Positions 26,471 to 35,122 of a DNA stretch of 64,000 nucleotides are shown in pieces. Within the stretch, counting starts at the first letter, position 1, and each line of letters opens with the position of its first letter. Source of the DNA: Ramlibacter tataouinensis. Its GTDB lineage: Bacteria > Pseudomonadota > Gammaproteobacteria > Burkholderiales > Burkholderiaceae_C. The stretch is from NCBI RefSeq assembly GCF_001580455.1, contig NZ_CP010951.1, positions 4,852,631-4,916,630 on the forward strand, given 5' to 3'. Under the pieces are notes generated by a model. The model saw only the letters and a program-made list of their open reading frames with translations. It had not been told where the DNA came from and made no database searches. The position numbers were made by a program, and so were the translations under genes.

Positions 26471-27757
26471 ATGGAACAAGTTTCATCGACGGCAGCTGCG
26501 CGAATGGCAGTACTGGGACAGACGCATCCCGACCGAAGCATGGCCCTGGCGGCGCCCTCACGCGCGCTCATGACCGCGCGCGGGCTGCTCATGGCGATGG
26601 CCGTGGCGCTCATGTACTCGCCGCCGGTGGTCGTGGCACTGCAGGTGGCGCTGCTCGTCACCTTCCTGGCCTCGTCCGAGTTGCGCGCGCGCTTCGCCGC
26701 CGTATGCCGCCAGCCGATGGTGATCGGCATGTTCGCCTTCTACCTGATGCTGGTGGTCGCGGCGACCTACAGCATCGCGCCGCTGCCCGACGCCGCGCGC
26801 ATGCTCAACGGCTGGCGCAAGCTGCTGCTGCTGCCGGCCGCCGCCGCGGTGTTCGACGACCCGGGTGCCAAGCTGCGCATTGCGCTGCTGCTGGTGATGG
26901 CCACCGTGATCGGCGCCCTGCTCTCCTATGGCAGCCTGCTTTCCGGCATCCCCCTGCAATCGAGCGATCCGATTCCCGGCATCGTGGCCCGCAACCACGC
27001 CACCCAGGGCATGCTGTTCGCCGTCGGCGCTTTCGTGGCGGCGGCGCTGGCGCAGTTCGGCCCCTTCGAACGGCGCGGCCGCGTGCTGCTGACCGCCGCC
27101 GCGGTGCTGCTGACCACCAACGTCGCCTTCACCACCCACGGGCGCAGCGGCTACCTGGTGCTGATGGCCTGCGCCCTGGCACTGGCGGTCTTTGCCCTGC
27201 GCCGCCCGTCGGCGCGCACGCGCTGGGTGGCGGTGGTGATGCTGGCCGCCGTCGTGGCCGTGCTGCTGGGCGCCCCGAAGGCGCAACAGCGCGTGCACCA
27301 GGCCGTGACGGAAATAAACACCTACTCGCAACTGCCCGACCGGACCGAGGTCGGCATCCGCGTGCATTTCTGGAAGAACACACTGGAGATGATCGGGCAG
27401 CGCCCCCTGCTGGGCGTGGGCACCGATGGTTTCCTGACCGCCTACCGGCACCAGGTAGCCGACAAGACAGGCGTGGCCGCCACCGAGACCTCTGACCCGC
27501 ACAACCAGTTCCTCAAGATCGCGGCCGAACAGGGCCTGATCGGGCTGGCGGTCTTCCTGGCGTTCCTGCTGGCGACGGCGGTGCTGCAGCGGCCGGACCC
27601 GGTCTATCGCCTGCTGGGACTGGGCGTGCTGTTCGCCTGGTGCGCCAGCAGCATGGCCACCTCGCACTTCTCCACCTTCGCCGAGGGCACCTTCATCTAC
27701 CTGTGGCTCGGCGCCATGCTCAGCGACCCGGGTTCAGTGCGCCGCCGCAAGACCTGA
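26471..27757 (+). CDS. O-antigen ligase/polymerase (Wzy_C family) membrane protein
   Basis: A polytopic membrane protein of about 428 residues with ten or more hydrophobic segments. The Wzy_C/WaaL signature region includes a periplasmic loop with HGRSGYLVL, a large loop (FWKNTLEMIGQRPLLGVGTDGF) and DPHNQFLKIAAEQGLIGL, whose Arg/His residues are essential in WaaL enzymes. It would attach or polymerise O-chains on lipid A-core. Start is uncertain: ATG at 26471, 26504 or 26540 are all in frame and all precede the first membrane segment. Coding closes the LPS cluster. Confidence 0.82.
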   Translation: MEQVSSTAAARMAVLGQTHPDRSMALAAPSRALMTARGLLMAMAVALMYSPPVVVALQVALLVTFLASSELRARFAAVCRQPMVIGMFAFYLMLVVAATYSIAPLPDAARMLNGWRKLLLLPAAAAVFDDPGAKLRIALLLVMATVIGALLSYGSLLSGIPLQSSDPIPGIVARNHATQGMLFAVGAFVAAALAQFGPFERRGRVLLTAAAVLLTTNVAFTTHGRSGYLVLMACALALAVFALRRPSARTRWVAVVMLAAVVAVLLGAPKAQQRVHQAVTEINTYSQLPDRTEVGIRVHFWKNTLEMIGQRPLLGVGTDGFLTAYRHQVADKTGVAATETSDPHNQFLKIAAEQGLIGLAVFLAFLLATAVLQRPDPVYRLLGLGVLFAWCASSMATSHFSTFAEGTFIYLWLGAMLSDPGSVRRRKT

Positions 27758-27825
27758 CGATTGGACCGTTCGGGATGAAGGCATGAAAACTGGCGCGCGC
27801 TCCATCGAGCGCGGAGCGCCCGGCC

Positions 27826-29301
27826 CTACAGCAGCACGATGTCGTACTGCTCCTGCGACATCGCGGTCTCGCTTTGCAGCGAGATCGGCTTGCCGATGAA
27901 GTCCGACAGCCCCGCCAGATGCTGGCTTTCTTCGTCCAGGAACAACTCGATCACCTTGGGCGAGGCCACCACGCGGTATTCGCGCGGGTCGAACTGGCGG
28001 GCCTCGCGCAGGATCTCGCGCAGGATGTCGTAGGCGACGCTGCGCGCGGTCTTGACCGTGCCCTTGCCCTCGCAGGCCGGGCAAGGCTCGCACAGCATGT
28101 GGGCCAGCGACTCGCGGGTGCGCTTGCGCGTCATCTCGACCAGCCCCAGCTGCGAGAAGCCGCCCGCCATGGTCTTGACCCGGTCGCGGGAGAGCTGCTT
28201 GCGGAATTCGGCGAGCACGGAATCCCGGTGGTCCTCGCGCGCCATGTCGATGAAGTCGACGATGATGATGCCGCCCAGGTTACGCAGCCGCAGCTGCCGG
28301 GCGATGGCCTGCGCGGCCTCCAGGTTGGTCTTGAAGATGGTGTCGTCGAAGTTGCGCGCGCCCACGAAGCCGCCGGTGTTCACGTCCACCGTGGTCAGGG
28401 CCTCGGTCTGGTCGACGATCAGGTAGCCGCCGGATTTCAGCTCGACGCGGCGGCCCAGCGCCTTGGCGATCTCGTCGTCGATCGAGTACAGGTCGAAGAT
28501 CGGCCGCTCGCCCTTGTACAGCTGCAGGCGCTCGGCCGCCTTCGGCATGAACTCGCGCCCGAAGGACTGCAGGCTGGTGAACTGCTCGCGCGAGTCGATC
28601 CGGATGGTCTGGGTGTCCTCGGTCACCAGGTCGCGCAGCACGCGCTGCAGCAGGTTCAGGTCCTGGTGCAGCAGCGAGGCCGGCGGCAGCCGGGTCGCCG
28701 AGTCGCGGATGCGCGCCCAGGTCTTGCGCAGGTAGGCGATGTCGTCGGCCAGTTCCGCGTCCGAGGACTCCTCGCCGTTGGTGCGCAGGATGAAGCCGCC
28801 GCCTTCCTGGCCGACCAGCGCCTGCAGGCGCGTGCGCAGGGCATCGCGCTGCACCGAGGGGATCTTCTGCGACACGCCCACGTGATCGTCCTGCGGCAGG
28901 AACACCAGCAGCCTCCCGGCGATGCTGATCTGCGTGGACAGCCGCGCACCTTTGGTGCCGATCGGGTCCTTGATCACCTGCACCATGATGGCCTGGCCCT
29001 CGAACACCTGCCGCTCGATCGGCACCAGCGGCGCCGAATTGCGCGCGAAGCCGGGCGGCTCGCCATCGGGCTGGCGGTGCCAGACGTCCGCCACGTGCAG
29101 GAAGGCCGCCCGCTCCAGGCCGATGTCGATGAAGGCCGACTGCATGCCGGGCAGCACCCGCGCCACCTTGCCCAGGTACACGTTGCCGACCAGGCCCCGT
29201 TCCAGCGTGCGTTCCACGTGCAGTTCCTGCACCGCGCCGTGTTCCACGATGGCTACCCGCGTTTCCTGCGGTGCCCAGTTGATCAGGATGTCCTGTTGCA
29301 T
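27826..29301 (-). CDS. rng: Ribonuclease G
   Basis: A 491-residue RNase E/G-family endonuclease that matures 16S rRNA 5' ends and cuts some mRNAs. The N-terminal S1 domain spans about 35-120 (GLVGNVYLGKVARVLPGMQSAFIDIG). Catalytic metal ligands lie in the VDVNTG and IIVDFIDM motifs, and the Zn-link CxxC is CEPCPAC. It lacks the long RNase E scaffold tail, so it is RNase G. It is preceded by a 269-bp inverted-repeat element that separates it from maf. Confidence 0.95.
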   Translation of the reverse strand: MQQDILINWAPQETRVAIVEHGAVQELHVERTLERGLVGNVYLGKVARVLPGMQSAFIDIGLERAAFLHVADVWHRQPDGEPPGFARNSAPLVPIERQVFEGQAIMVQVIKDPIGTKGARLSTQISIAGRLLVFLPQDDHVGVSQKIPSVQRDALRTRLQALVGQEGGGFILRTNGEESSDAELADDIAYLRKTWARIRDSATRLPPASLLHQDLNLLQRVLRDLVTEDTQTIRIDSREQFTSLQSFGREFMPKAAERLQLYKGERPIFDLYSIDDEIAKALGRRVELKSGGYLIVDQTEALTTVDVNTGGFVGARNFDDTIFKTNLEAAQAIARQLRLRNLGGIIIVDFIDMAREDHRDSVLAEFRKQLSRDRVKTMAGGFSQLGLVEMTRKRTRESLAHMLCEPCPACEGKGTVKTARSVAYDILREILREARQFDPREYRVVASPKVIELFLDEESQHLAGLSDFIGKPISLQSETAMSQEQYDIVLL

Positions 29302-29363
29302 GCTTGTCCGTCCTGCCTACACGGGGCAGGACACCAGCATAGCCGACTGCAACAGTTTGCCTG

Positions 29364-29632
29364 GTGTCCTGTCCCACAAATAGCTGGCATATCGTTCGGC
29401 ACCTACGGGGATGATCGGCGTGTGGCCAGAGGGGGTCAAGACTGGACGTCTTGACCCCCTCTGGACGCACGGCGAGGGCCACGCAGGCGCCGAACCCTTC
29501 GGGCTGCGCCGTATCAGGGCGCATGCCGCGTTGCGGCTACGGGTCAAGCCGCCAAGGCTTGACCCGCACCCGCGCCTTGCCTGCGCCCCGATACGGCGCA
29601 GCGATGTGCCAGCTATTTGTGGGACAGGACAC
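29364..29632. repeat. 269-bp element with 31-bp terminal inverted repeats and nested hairpins
   Basis: The only gap over 300 bp without a gene (29302-29636) holds this structure. The ends 29364-29394 and 29602-29632 are complementary over 31 bp with one mismatch. Inside are a perfect 17-bp stem (29426-29442 with 29448-29464, 5-nt loop) and a second hairpin whose outer arms are 29504-29515 and 29590-29601 and whose inner arms are GGGTCAAGCC/GGCTTGACCC. Both inner stems share the core GGGTCAAG. There is no ORF worth calling. It resembles a MITE or other non-autonomous repeat; no target-site duplication is evident. Confidence 0.75.
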
Positions 29633-29636
29633 GGAG

Positions 29637-30251
29637 TTACACCCGATCGAACGGCGCGACACGCAGGGACCGCAGCAACTGCGCGGTCTCGTGCATCGGC
29701 AGGCCCATGATCCCGGAGTAGCTGCCGCAGATGCGCGCGACGTGGGCGGCGGCGCGGCCCTGGATCGCATAGGCCCCGGCCTTGCCCATGGGCTCGCCGC
29801 TGGCCACATAGTCCCTGACCTGCGCCGGCGTGAGCCGGGCGAAGGTGACGCGCGAATCGCTGAGCGTTTCCACGCGCTTGCGGCCCGATTGCAGCGCCAC
29901 GGCCGTGAGGACGCGGTGCGTGCTGCCGGAGAGCTCGCGCAGCATGCGGGCCGCGTCGCGCTCGTCCTCGGGCTTGCCGTAGATCCTGCGCCCCAGCGCC
30001 ACGGTGGTATCGGAGCAGAGCACGGGCGCCGGCGGCAAGCCGCGCCGCTTCAGGCGCTCCACCGCGGCGTCCAGCTTCAGGGCGGTGACGCGGCGCACGT
30101 AGCTCACCGGCGCCTCGCCCGGGCGCACCGCCTCCAGCGCCTCGCTGTCCTCGTGGCCATCCGGCAGCAGCAGTTCGTGCCGCACGCCCAGCTGCTCCAG
30201 CAACTGGCGCCGGCGTGGGCTCTGCGAGGCGAGATAGATGAAGTCACTCAC
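29637..30251 (-). CDS. maf: Maf-family nucleoside triphosphate pyrophosphatase
   Basis: A 204-residue house-cleaning enzyme that hydrolyses dTTP/UTP or modified nucleotides. The family motif ASQSPRRRQLL opens the protein, the catalytic Asp lies in CSDTTVAL, and KPEDERDAARML and GKAGAYAIQGRAAAHV are conserved. The start is a GTG at 30249-30251 (SDFIYLASQSP), which overlaps the rlmH stop by 8 bp; the longer frame would run through rlmH. Confidence 0.9.
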   Translation of the reverse strand: MSDFIYLASQSPRRRQLLEQLGVRHELLLPDGHEDSEALEAVRPGEAPVSYVRRVTALKLDAAVERLKRRGLPPAPVLCSDTTVALGRRIYGKPEDERDAARMLRELSGSTHRVLTAVALQSGRKRVETLSDSRVTFARLTPAQVRDYVASGEPMGKAGAYAIQGRAAAHVARICGSYSGIMGLPMHETAQLLRSLRVAPFDRV

Positions 30252-30711
30252 GGTGGTAGGGATGGTTGGCGTTGATCGACCAGGCGCGATAGAGCTGCTC
30301 CACCAGCAGCACGCGCACCATGGCATGCGGCAGGGTCAGGTCCGACAGGCGGATGCGCTCGTGGGCCGCCTGCCTGAACGCGGGATCGAGGCCGTCGGGG
30401 CCGCCGATCACCAGGGCGACATCGCCCCCCTGCAGTTGCCAGGCCTTCAGTCGCTGCGCCAGCGCCACGGTGGTCAGGGCCGTGCCGCGCTCGTCCAGCG
30501 CCACCACCTGGGCGCCCTTGGGAATCGCGCTTTCGATGCGGCGGCGCTCGGCGGCGTAGATGGACTCGACCGTCTTGGAGGCGCGCGGCTCGGTCTTCAC
30601 CGCCTTGAGCTCGACGCGCAGCTCCGGCGGGAAGCGCTTGGCGTAGTCGTCCCAGGCCGCCTGTGCCCAGTCGGGCACCCGCTGGCCCACGGCCACGACG
30701 ACCAACTTCAT
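30244..30711 (-). CDS. rlmH: 23S rRNA pseudouridine1915 N3-methyltransferase RlmH
   Basis: A SPOUT methyltransferase of 155 residues, the usual length. MKLVVVAVGQRVPDWAQ, the SAM-binding knot ALVIGGPDGL and the C-terminal LSDLTLPHAMVRVLLVEQLYRAWSINANHPYHRE are nearly invariant in the family. The ATG at 30709-30711 overlaps the rsfS stop by one base. It methylates pseudouridine in helix 69 of assembled ribosomes. Confidence 0.96.
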   Translation of the reverse strand: MKLVVVAVGQRVPDWAQAAWDDYAKRFPPELRVELKAVKTEPRASKTVESIYAAERRRIESAIPKGAQVVALDERGTALTTVALAQRLKAWQLQGGDVALVIGGPDGLDPAFRQAAHERIRLSDLTLPHAMVRVLLVEQLYRAWSINANHPYHRE

Positions 30712-31412
30712 CAGCGCGTCTTGCGCGGCGCGGAGGTCTTCTTCGCGGGGGCTTTCTTCGCGGCCGTCCTGGCGGAGGTCTTGGCCGTCGTCTTGGCGCC
30801 TGCCTTCACGCCTGCCTTCACGCCTGCCTTCACGCCTGCCTTCACGCCTGCCTTCACGGGCGCCTTCACGGGCGCCTTGGCCCTTGTCTTGGCCGGGGTC
30901 TTCGCCCCGGTGGCTTTCTTCGCAGTTGCCTTGCTCGGTGCCTTGGCGGGCGCGGTCTTCAGTGCCGCTTTCTTCGCCGTCGTCGTCTTGCCGGCGGCCT
31001 TCTTGGGCGTCACCCGTTCGCTTTCCGCCGGCGCGGGTTTGGGCGCGCCGAACTTCAGCCGCACGGGCTTCTCGCCCCAGATCTCTTCGAGATGGTAGTA
31101 CTGGCGGATGGCCGGCTGCATGATGTGGGCGACGGCCGCGCCGCAGTCGACGATGATCCACTCGCCGTTTTCCTCGCCCTCGATGCGCGGCTTCGGGAAT
31201 CCGGCTTCGCGCACCGCGTCACGCACGCTCGCGGCCAGCGCCTTGGTCTGCCGGTTGGAGGTGCCCGAGGCGACGATGACGCGCTCGAACAGGGGCGAGA
31301 GGTGTTCCGTGTTGAACACCGCGATGTTCTGCGCCTTCACGTCCTCCAGGCCATCGACGATGGCTCGCTGCAATCGCTGTGTGTCTTTCCGGACGGCGCT
31401 TTCCTGGGTCAT
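30711..31412 (-). CDS. rsfS: Ribosomal silencing factor RsfS with Lys/Ala-rich C-terminal extension
   Basis: RsfS binds L14 on the large subunit and blocks subunit joining in poor conditions. Residues 1 to about 125 are a normal RsfS domain (KAQNIAVFNTEH, VIVASGTSNRQTKALA, WIIVDCGAAVAHIM, YYHLEEIWGE). The protein is 233 residues because a further ~105 follow, made almost only of Lys, Ala, Pro, Thr and Val, including a tetrapeptide (VKAG) tandem array. Such tails resemble histone H1-like proteins and would bind nucleic acid. Start at 31410-31412 overlaps the nadD stop (TGATG). Confidence 0.92.
   Translation of the reverse strand: MTQESAVRKDTQRLQRAIVDGLEDVKAQNIAVFNTEHLSPLFERVIVASGTSNRQTKALAASVRDAVREAGFPKPRIEGEENGEWIIVDCGAAVAHIMQPAIRQYYHLEEIWGEKPVRLKFGAPKPAPAESERVTPKKAAGKTTTAKKAALKTAPAKAPSKATAKKATGAKTPAKTRAKAPVKAPVKAGVKAGVKAGVKAGVKAGAKTTAKTSARTAAKKAPAKKTSAPRKTR
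30798..30857. repeat. Five perfect 12-bp tandem repeats in the rsfS tail
   Basis: Five head-to-tail copies of GCCTGCCTTCAC, with one degenerate copy at 30858-30869. On the minus strand each encodes a Val-Lys-Ala-Gly unit of the RsfS tail. Twelve-bp steps keep the frame. Confidence 0.95.
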
Positions 31413-32023
31413 CAGTGTTCTTGGTTTTGGTAAAGGTGATGGCGCGCAATATAACTTGCCACGCCGGACGGGACCAAATGGGTGACGGGCAAGTGCTGGG
31501 CCAGCCGCTCGCGCACCTCGGTCGCGCTCTCGGGCATGCTCGGCAGTCGAAGCGGCCGCACCTGCGCTTGTTCCGGCACACCGGCGGGTGCCAGGTTGGC
31601 GTGCGCGCGCGCATCCGGCCGCGCCGCCACGCACAGGGTGGCCATCTGCACGATAGCTTCCCACTCGCGCCAGCGGGTGAGCGTGATGGCCTGGTCCTCG
31701 CCCAGCACCAGGAACAGCTGCGCGCCGGCCCGCTCGGCCTGCAGTTCCCGCAGCGTGTCGACGGTGTAGGTCGGGCCGGCACGCCGCAGTTCGCGCTCGT
31801 CGATCACGGTCCGGGGCAGCTGCCCGAAGGCCAGTTGCGCCATGGCCAGCCGGTGTTCCGGCGCCGTCAGTGCCTGCGCCCGGTGCCAGGCGCTGCCGGT
31901 CGGGAAGATCCGCAGTTCGTCCAGCTGCAGTTGTTCGAGGGCCGCCTGCGCCAGCACAACATGGGCCTTGTGCGGCGGATCGAAGGCCCCGCCGAACACG
32001 CCCAGCCGCGGCGGCTGCGTCAC
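31412..32023 (-). CDS. nadD: Nicotinate-nucleotide adenylyltransferase
   Basis: A nucleotidyltransferase of 203 residues in NAD synthesis. The family motif is GVFGGAFDPPHKAH (H-x-x-H), the ISSTxxR-like motif is SATEVRERL, and VLGEDQAITLTRWREW and LVPSGVASYI are typical. Start is a GTG at 32021-32023 that overlaps the hemF stop (GTGA). nadD-rsfS-rlmH is a widely conserved order. Confidence 0.94.
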   Translation of the reverse strand: MTQPPRLGVFGGAFDPPHKAHVVLAQAALEQLQLDELRIFPTGSAWHRAQALTAPEHRLAMAQLAFGQLPRTVIDERELRRAGPTYTVDTLRELQAERAGAQLFLVLGEDQAITLTRWREWEAIVQMATLCVAARPDARAHANLAPAGVPEQAQVRPLRLPSMPESATEVRERLAQHLPVTHLVPSGVASYIARHHLYQNQEH

Positions 32024-32934
32024 ACCCAGTCCCTTCGCACCAGGAACTTCGTGTAGAGCTCGGCTTCGGGCGAACCGGCCTGCGGCTGCGCGCCGTAGGA
32101 CCAGCTCACCAGCGGCGGCATGGACAGCAGGATGGACTCCGAGCGGCCGCCCGACTGCAGCCCGAAGTGGGTGCCACGGTCCCACACCAGGTTGAACTCG
32201 ACGTAGCGGCCGCGCCGATAGAGCTGGAAGCCGCGCTCGCGCTCTCCGAAGGGCGTGTCCTTGCGCCGCATGAGGATGGGCAGGTAGGCGTCCAGGAAGG
32301 CGTCGCCGACCGAGCGCGTCATGGCGAAGGCGTTGTCGAAACCACCCTCGGCGAAATCGTCGAAGAAGATGCCGCCCACGCCGCGCTGTTCGGCGCGGTG
32401 CCGCAGGCAGAAGTACTCGTCGCACCAGGTCTTGAAGCGCGGGTACTTGTCGGCGCCGAACGGCTCCAGCGAGCGCTTGCAGGCCGAATGGAAGTGCACC
32501 GCGTCTTCCTCGAAGCCGTAGTAGGGCGTGAGGTCCATGCCGCCGCCGAACCAGTGCACCGGCTCGCCCTGATGGGGCAGCGCGCGCAGGCAGCGCACGT
32601 TCATGTGCACCGTGGGCGCATACGGGTTGCGCGGATGGAACACCAGCGACACGCCCATGGCCTCGAACGAGGAGCCGGCCAGCTCCGGCCGGTGCTGGGT
32701 CGCCGAGGGCGGCAGCTTGGGGCCGCGCACATGCGAGAAGCCGCAACCGGCGCGCTCGAACACCGGGCCGCCCTCGGTGATCATGGTGATGCCCTCGCCT
32801 TGCAGCGTCTCGCCGGGCTCCTTCTTCCAGGCGTCCTCGAAGAAAAGCCTGCCGTCGATCTCGCCGCAGGTGGACGTGATGCGGCGCTGCAGGTCGAGCA
32901 GCCAGGCGCGCACGCCGTCGGAACCGTTGCTCAT
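32020..32934 (-). CDS. hemF: Oxygen-dependent coproporphyrinogen III oxidase
   Basis: A 304-residue HemF enzyme for aerobic heme synthesis, converting coproporphyrinogen III to protoporphyrinogen IX. Conserved features: MVFHPRNPYAPTVHMNVRCL-like region (LVFHPRNPYAPTVHMNVR), GGGMDLTPYY, KTWCDEYFCLRHR and FNLVWDRGTHFGLQSGGR. Start ATG at 32932-32934. It lies 37 bp after purD and is coupled to nadD. Confidence 0.96.
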   Translation of the reverse strand: MSNGSDGVRAWLLDLQRRITSTCGEIDGRLFFEDAWKKEPGETLQGEGITMITEGGPVFERAGCGFSHVRGPKLPPSATQHRPELAGSSFEAMGVSLVFHPRNPYAPTVHMNVRCLRALPHQGEPVHWFGGGMDLTPYYGFEEDAVHFHSACKRSLEPFGADKYPRFKTWCDEYFCLRHRAEQRGVGGIFFDDFAEGGFDNAFAMTRSVGDAFLDAYLPILMRRKDTPFGERERGFQLYRRGRYVEFNLVWDRGTHFGLQSGGRSESILLSMPPLVSWSYGAQPQAGSPEAELYTKFLVRRDWV

Positions 32935-32970
32935 GTCGTGATGGTAGCCAGGGCGGCGGACAGGCGGCGG

Positions 32971-34251
32971 TCAGCCGCGGGCGGCACGGAAACCGATGTC
33001 CCGGCGGTAATGCGCGCCGTCGAAACGGATGGCCTGGGCCACCTCATAGGCACGCTGCTGCGCTGCCTTCACGCTGTCGGCCAGCGCCGTCACGCACAGC
33101 ACCCGGCCGCCGCTGGTGAGGATGTCCTCGCCCGTCTTGGCCGTGCCGGCGTGGAACACCACGGCGTCTTCGGCCGCGGCCGGCAGTCCGGTGACCCGGT
33201 CGCCCTTGCGCGGATTGAGCGGATAGCCGGCGGCGGCGATCACCACGCCCAGCGCGGTGCGGCGGTCCCATTGCAGCTCGACCTGGTCCAGGCTGCCCGA
33301 GGTGGCGGCCATCATCACGTCGAAGAAGTCGGACTTCAGCCGCATCATGATGGGCTGGGTCTCGGGGTCACCCATGCGGCAGTTGAACTCCAGCGTCTTG
33401 ACCCGGCCGGCGGCATCGATCATGAGGCCGGCGTAGAGAAAGCCGCTGAACGGGATGCCGTCCTCGCGCATGCCCTTGATGGTGGGCAGGATGATCTCGC
33501 GCATCGCCCGGGCGTGGATCTCCGGCGTGACCACCGGCGCCGGCGAATAGGCGCCCATGCCCCCGGTGTTGGGGCCCATGTCGTGGTCGAGCAGCCGCTT
33601 GTGGTCCTGCGAGGTCGCCAGCGCCGTGACGTTGGCGCCGTCGCACAGGACGATGAAGCTCGCCTCCTCGCCCTGCAGGAACTCCTCGATCACCACGCGG
33701 GCGCCGCCCTCGTTGTGGGTCACGCCCAGCTTGTTGTCCAGCAGCATGAAGTCGATCGCCTCATGCGCTTCCTCCCGGGTCATCGCCACCACAACGCCCT
33801 TGCCCGCGGCCAGGCCGTCGGCCTTGATGACGATGGGCGCGCCCTGCCGGTCCACATAGGCGTGGGCCTCGGCGGGATCGGAGAAGGTCTCGTACTCGGC
33901 CGTGGGGATGCCATGGCGGCGCATGAAGGCCTTGGAGAAGGCCTTGGAGCTCTCCAGCTGCGCGGCCGCCCGGGTCGGGCCGAACACGCGCAGGCCGTGC
34001 GCCTGGAAGTCGTCCACCACGCCGGCGGCCAGCGGCGCCTCGGGGCCGACCACGGTGAGCGCGATCTTGTTGGCCAGCGCCCAGTCGCGCAGCGCCGGGA
34101 TGTCGGTGATCGGCACGTTCTCCAGCCGCGGATCCAGCGCCGTGCCGCCGTTGCCCGGGGCAACGTACACCGCCTGCACCTTGGGCGACTGCGCCAGCTT
34201 CCAGGCCAGCGCGTGCTCGCGGCCGCCGCCGCCGATGACAAGTACTTTCAT
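32971..34251 (-). CDS. purD: Phosphoribosylamine-glycine ligase
   Basis: A 426-residue ATP-grasp ligase of purine synthesis. VLVIGGGGREHALAWKL at the N-terminus, KADGLAAGKGVVVA and the C-terminal FNCRMGDPETQPIMMRL are standard PurD motifs. Length is normal. It follows yebC after 86 bp of non-coding sequence and precedes hemF on the same strand. Confidence 0.97.
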   Translation of the reverse strand: MKVLVIGGGGREHALAWKLAQSPKVQAVYVAPGNGGTALDPRLENVPITDIPALRDWALANKIALTVVGPEAPLAAGVVDDFQAHGLRVFGPTRAAAQLESSKAFSKAFMRRHGIPTAEYETFSDPAEAHAYVDRQGAPIVIKADGLAAGKGVVVAMTREEAHEAIDFMLLDNKLGVTHNEGGARVVIEEFLQGEEASFIVLCDGANVTALATSQDHKRLLDHDMGPNTGGMGAYSPAPVVTPEIHARAMREIILPTIKGMREDGIPFSGFLYAGLMIDAAGRVKTLEFNCRMGDPETQPIMMRLKSDFFDVMMAATSGSLDQVELQWDRRTALGVVIAAAGYPLNPRKGDRVTGLPAAAEDAVVFHAGTAKTGEDILTSGGRVLCVTALADSVKAAQQRAYEVAQAIRFDGAHYRRDIGFRAARG

Positions 34252-34337
34252 GCGTTCCTTGAGTTGGGCCTCCGGCAGGCCGCTCCCAGGTGGCCGATGG
34301 CCCCCTCGAAGTGCGGCGCGTGGGGGCTCATGATCTG

Positions 34338-35063
34338 TTATTCGTTGATTTCGGCGTTGTGGAAGACGTCCTGCACGTCGTCCAGGTCTTCCAGGACGTC
34401 CAGCAGCTTCTGCATGCGAGCCGCGTCTTCGCCGCCGAGCTCGATGGTGTTCTCGGGACGCATCGTCACGCCGGCCACCTCGGGCTTGAGGCCGGCGGCC
34501 TCGAGCGCGTTCTTGACCTTCTCGAATTCGGCCGGGGCGGTCACCACCTCGATGGCGCCGTCGTCATCCGTGATGACGTCCTCCGCGCCCGCGTCCAGCG
34601 CCACTTCCATCACCTTATCTTCGCTGGTGCCGGGCGCCAGGATCAGCTGGCCGCAATGCTTGAACTGGAAGGCCACCGAGCCTTCGGTGCCCATGTTGCC
34701 GCCGTACTTGGAAAAGGCATGCCGGACTTCGGCCACCGTGCGCACCTTGTTGTCGGTCATGGTGTCCACGATGATCGCCGCGCCGCCGATGCCGTAGCCC
34801 TCGTAGCGGATCTCCTCGTAGCTCACGCCCTCGAGGTTGCCGGTGGCCTTGTCGATGTTGCGCTTGATGGTGTCGGCCGGCATGTTGGCGGCCTTGGCCT
34901 TGTCCACCGCCAGCCGCAGCCGCGGGTTGGCCGACAGGTCACCACCGCCCTGGCGCGCCGCGACCATGATCTCGCGAATGCAGCGCGTCCAGATCTTGCC
35001 GCGCTTCTCATCCTGCCGGCCCTTGCGGTGCTGGATGTTGGCCCATTTACTGTGTCCAGCCAC
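34338..35063 (-). CDS. yebC: YebC/PmpR-family transcription/translation regulator
   Basis: A 241-residue protein of the YebC/TACO1 family, linked to transcription control and to translation of proline-rich stretches. The start is a GTG at 35061-35063 (AGHSKWANIQHRKGRQDEKRGK), exactly where family proteins begin; an upstream in-frame extension of 15 residues is not conserved. The middle has YEGYGIGGAAIIVDTMTDN. It diverges from the HerA-like gene across a 59-bp gap. Confidence 0.95.
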   Translation of the reverse strand: MAGHSKWANIQHRKGRQDEKRGKIWTRCIREIMVAARQGGGDLSANPRLRLAVDKAKAANMPADTIKRNIDKATGNLEGVSYEEIRYEGYGIGGAAIIVDTMTDNKVRTVAEVRHAFSKYGGNMGTEGSVAFQFKHCGQLILAPGTSEDKVMEVALDAGAEDVITDDDGAIEVVTAPAEFEKVKNALEAAGLKPEVAGVTMRPENTIELGGEDAARMQKLLDVLEDLDDVQDVFHNAEINE

Positions 35064-35122
35064 GATCGTCCCTTTTCTCTCGTCCGTTGATATATTGAGC
35101 TCCCGCATTTTACTTTTCAGCC

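Noticed and set aside
30798..30869. CRISPR-like array
   Set aside because: Contiguous 12-bp repeats without spacers, in frame inside rsfS. No CRISPR array or cas gene was seen anywhere in the window.
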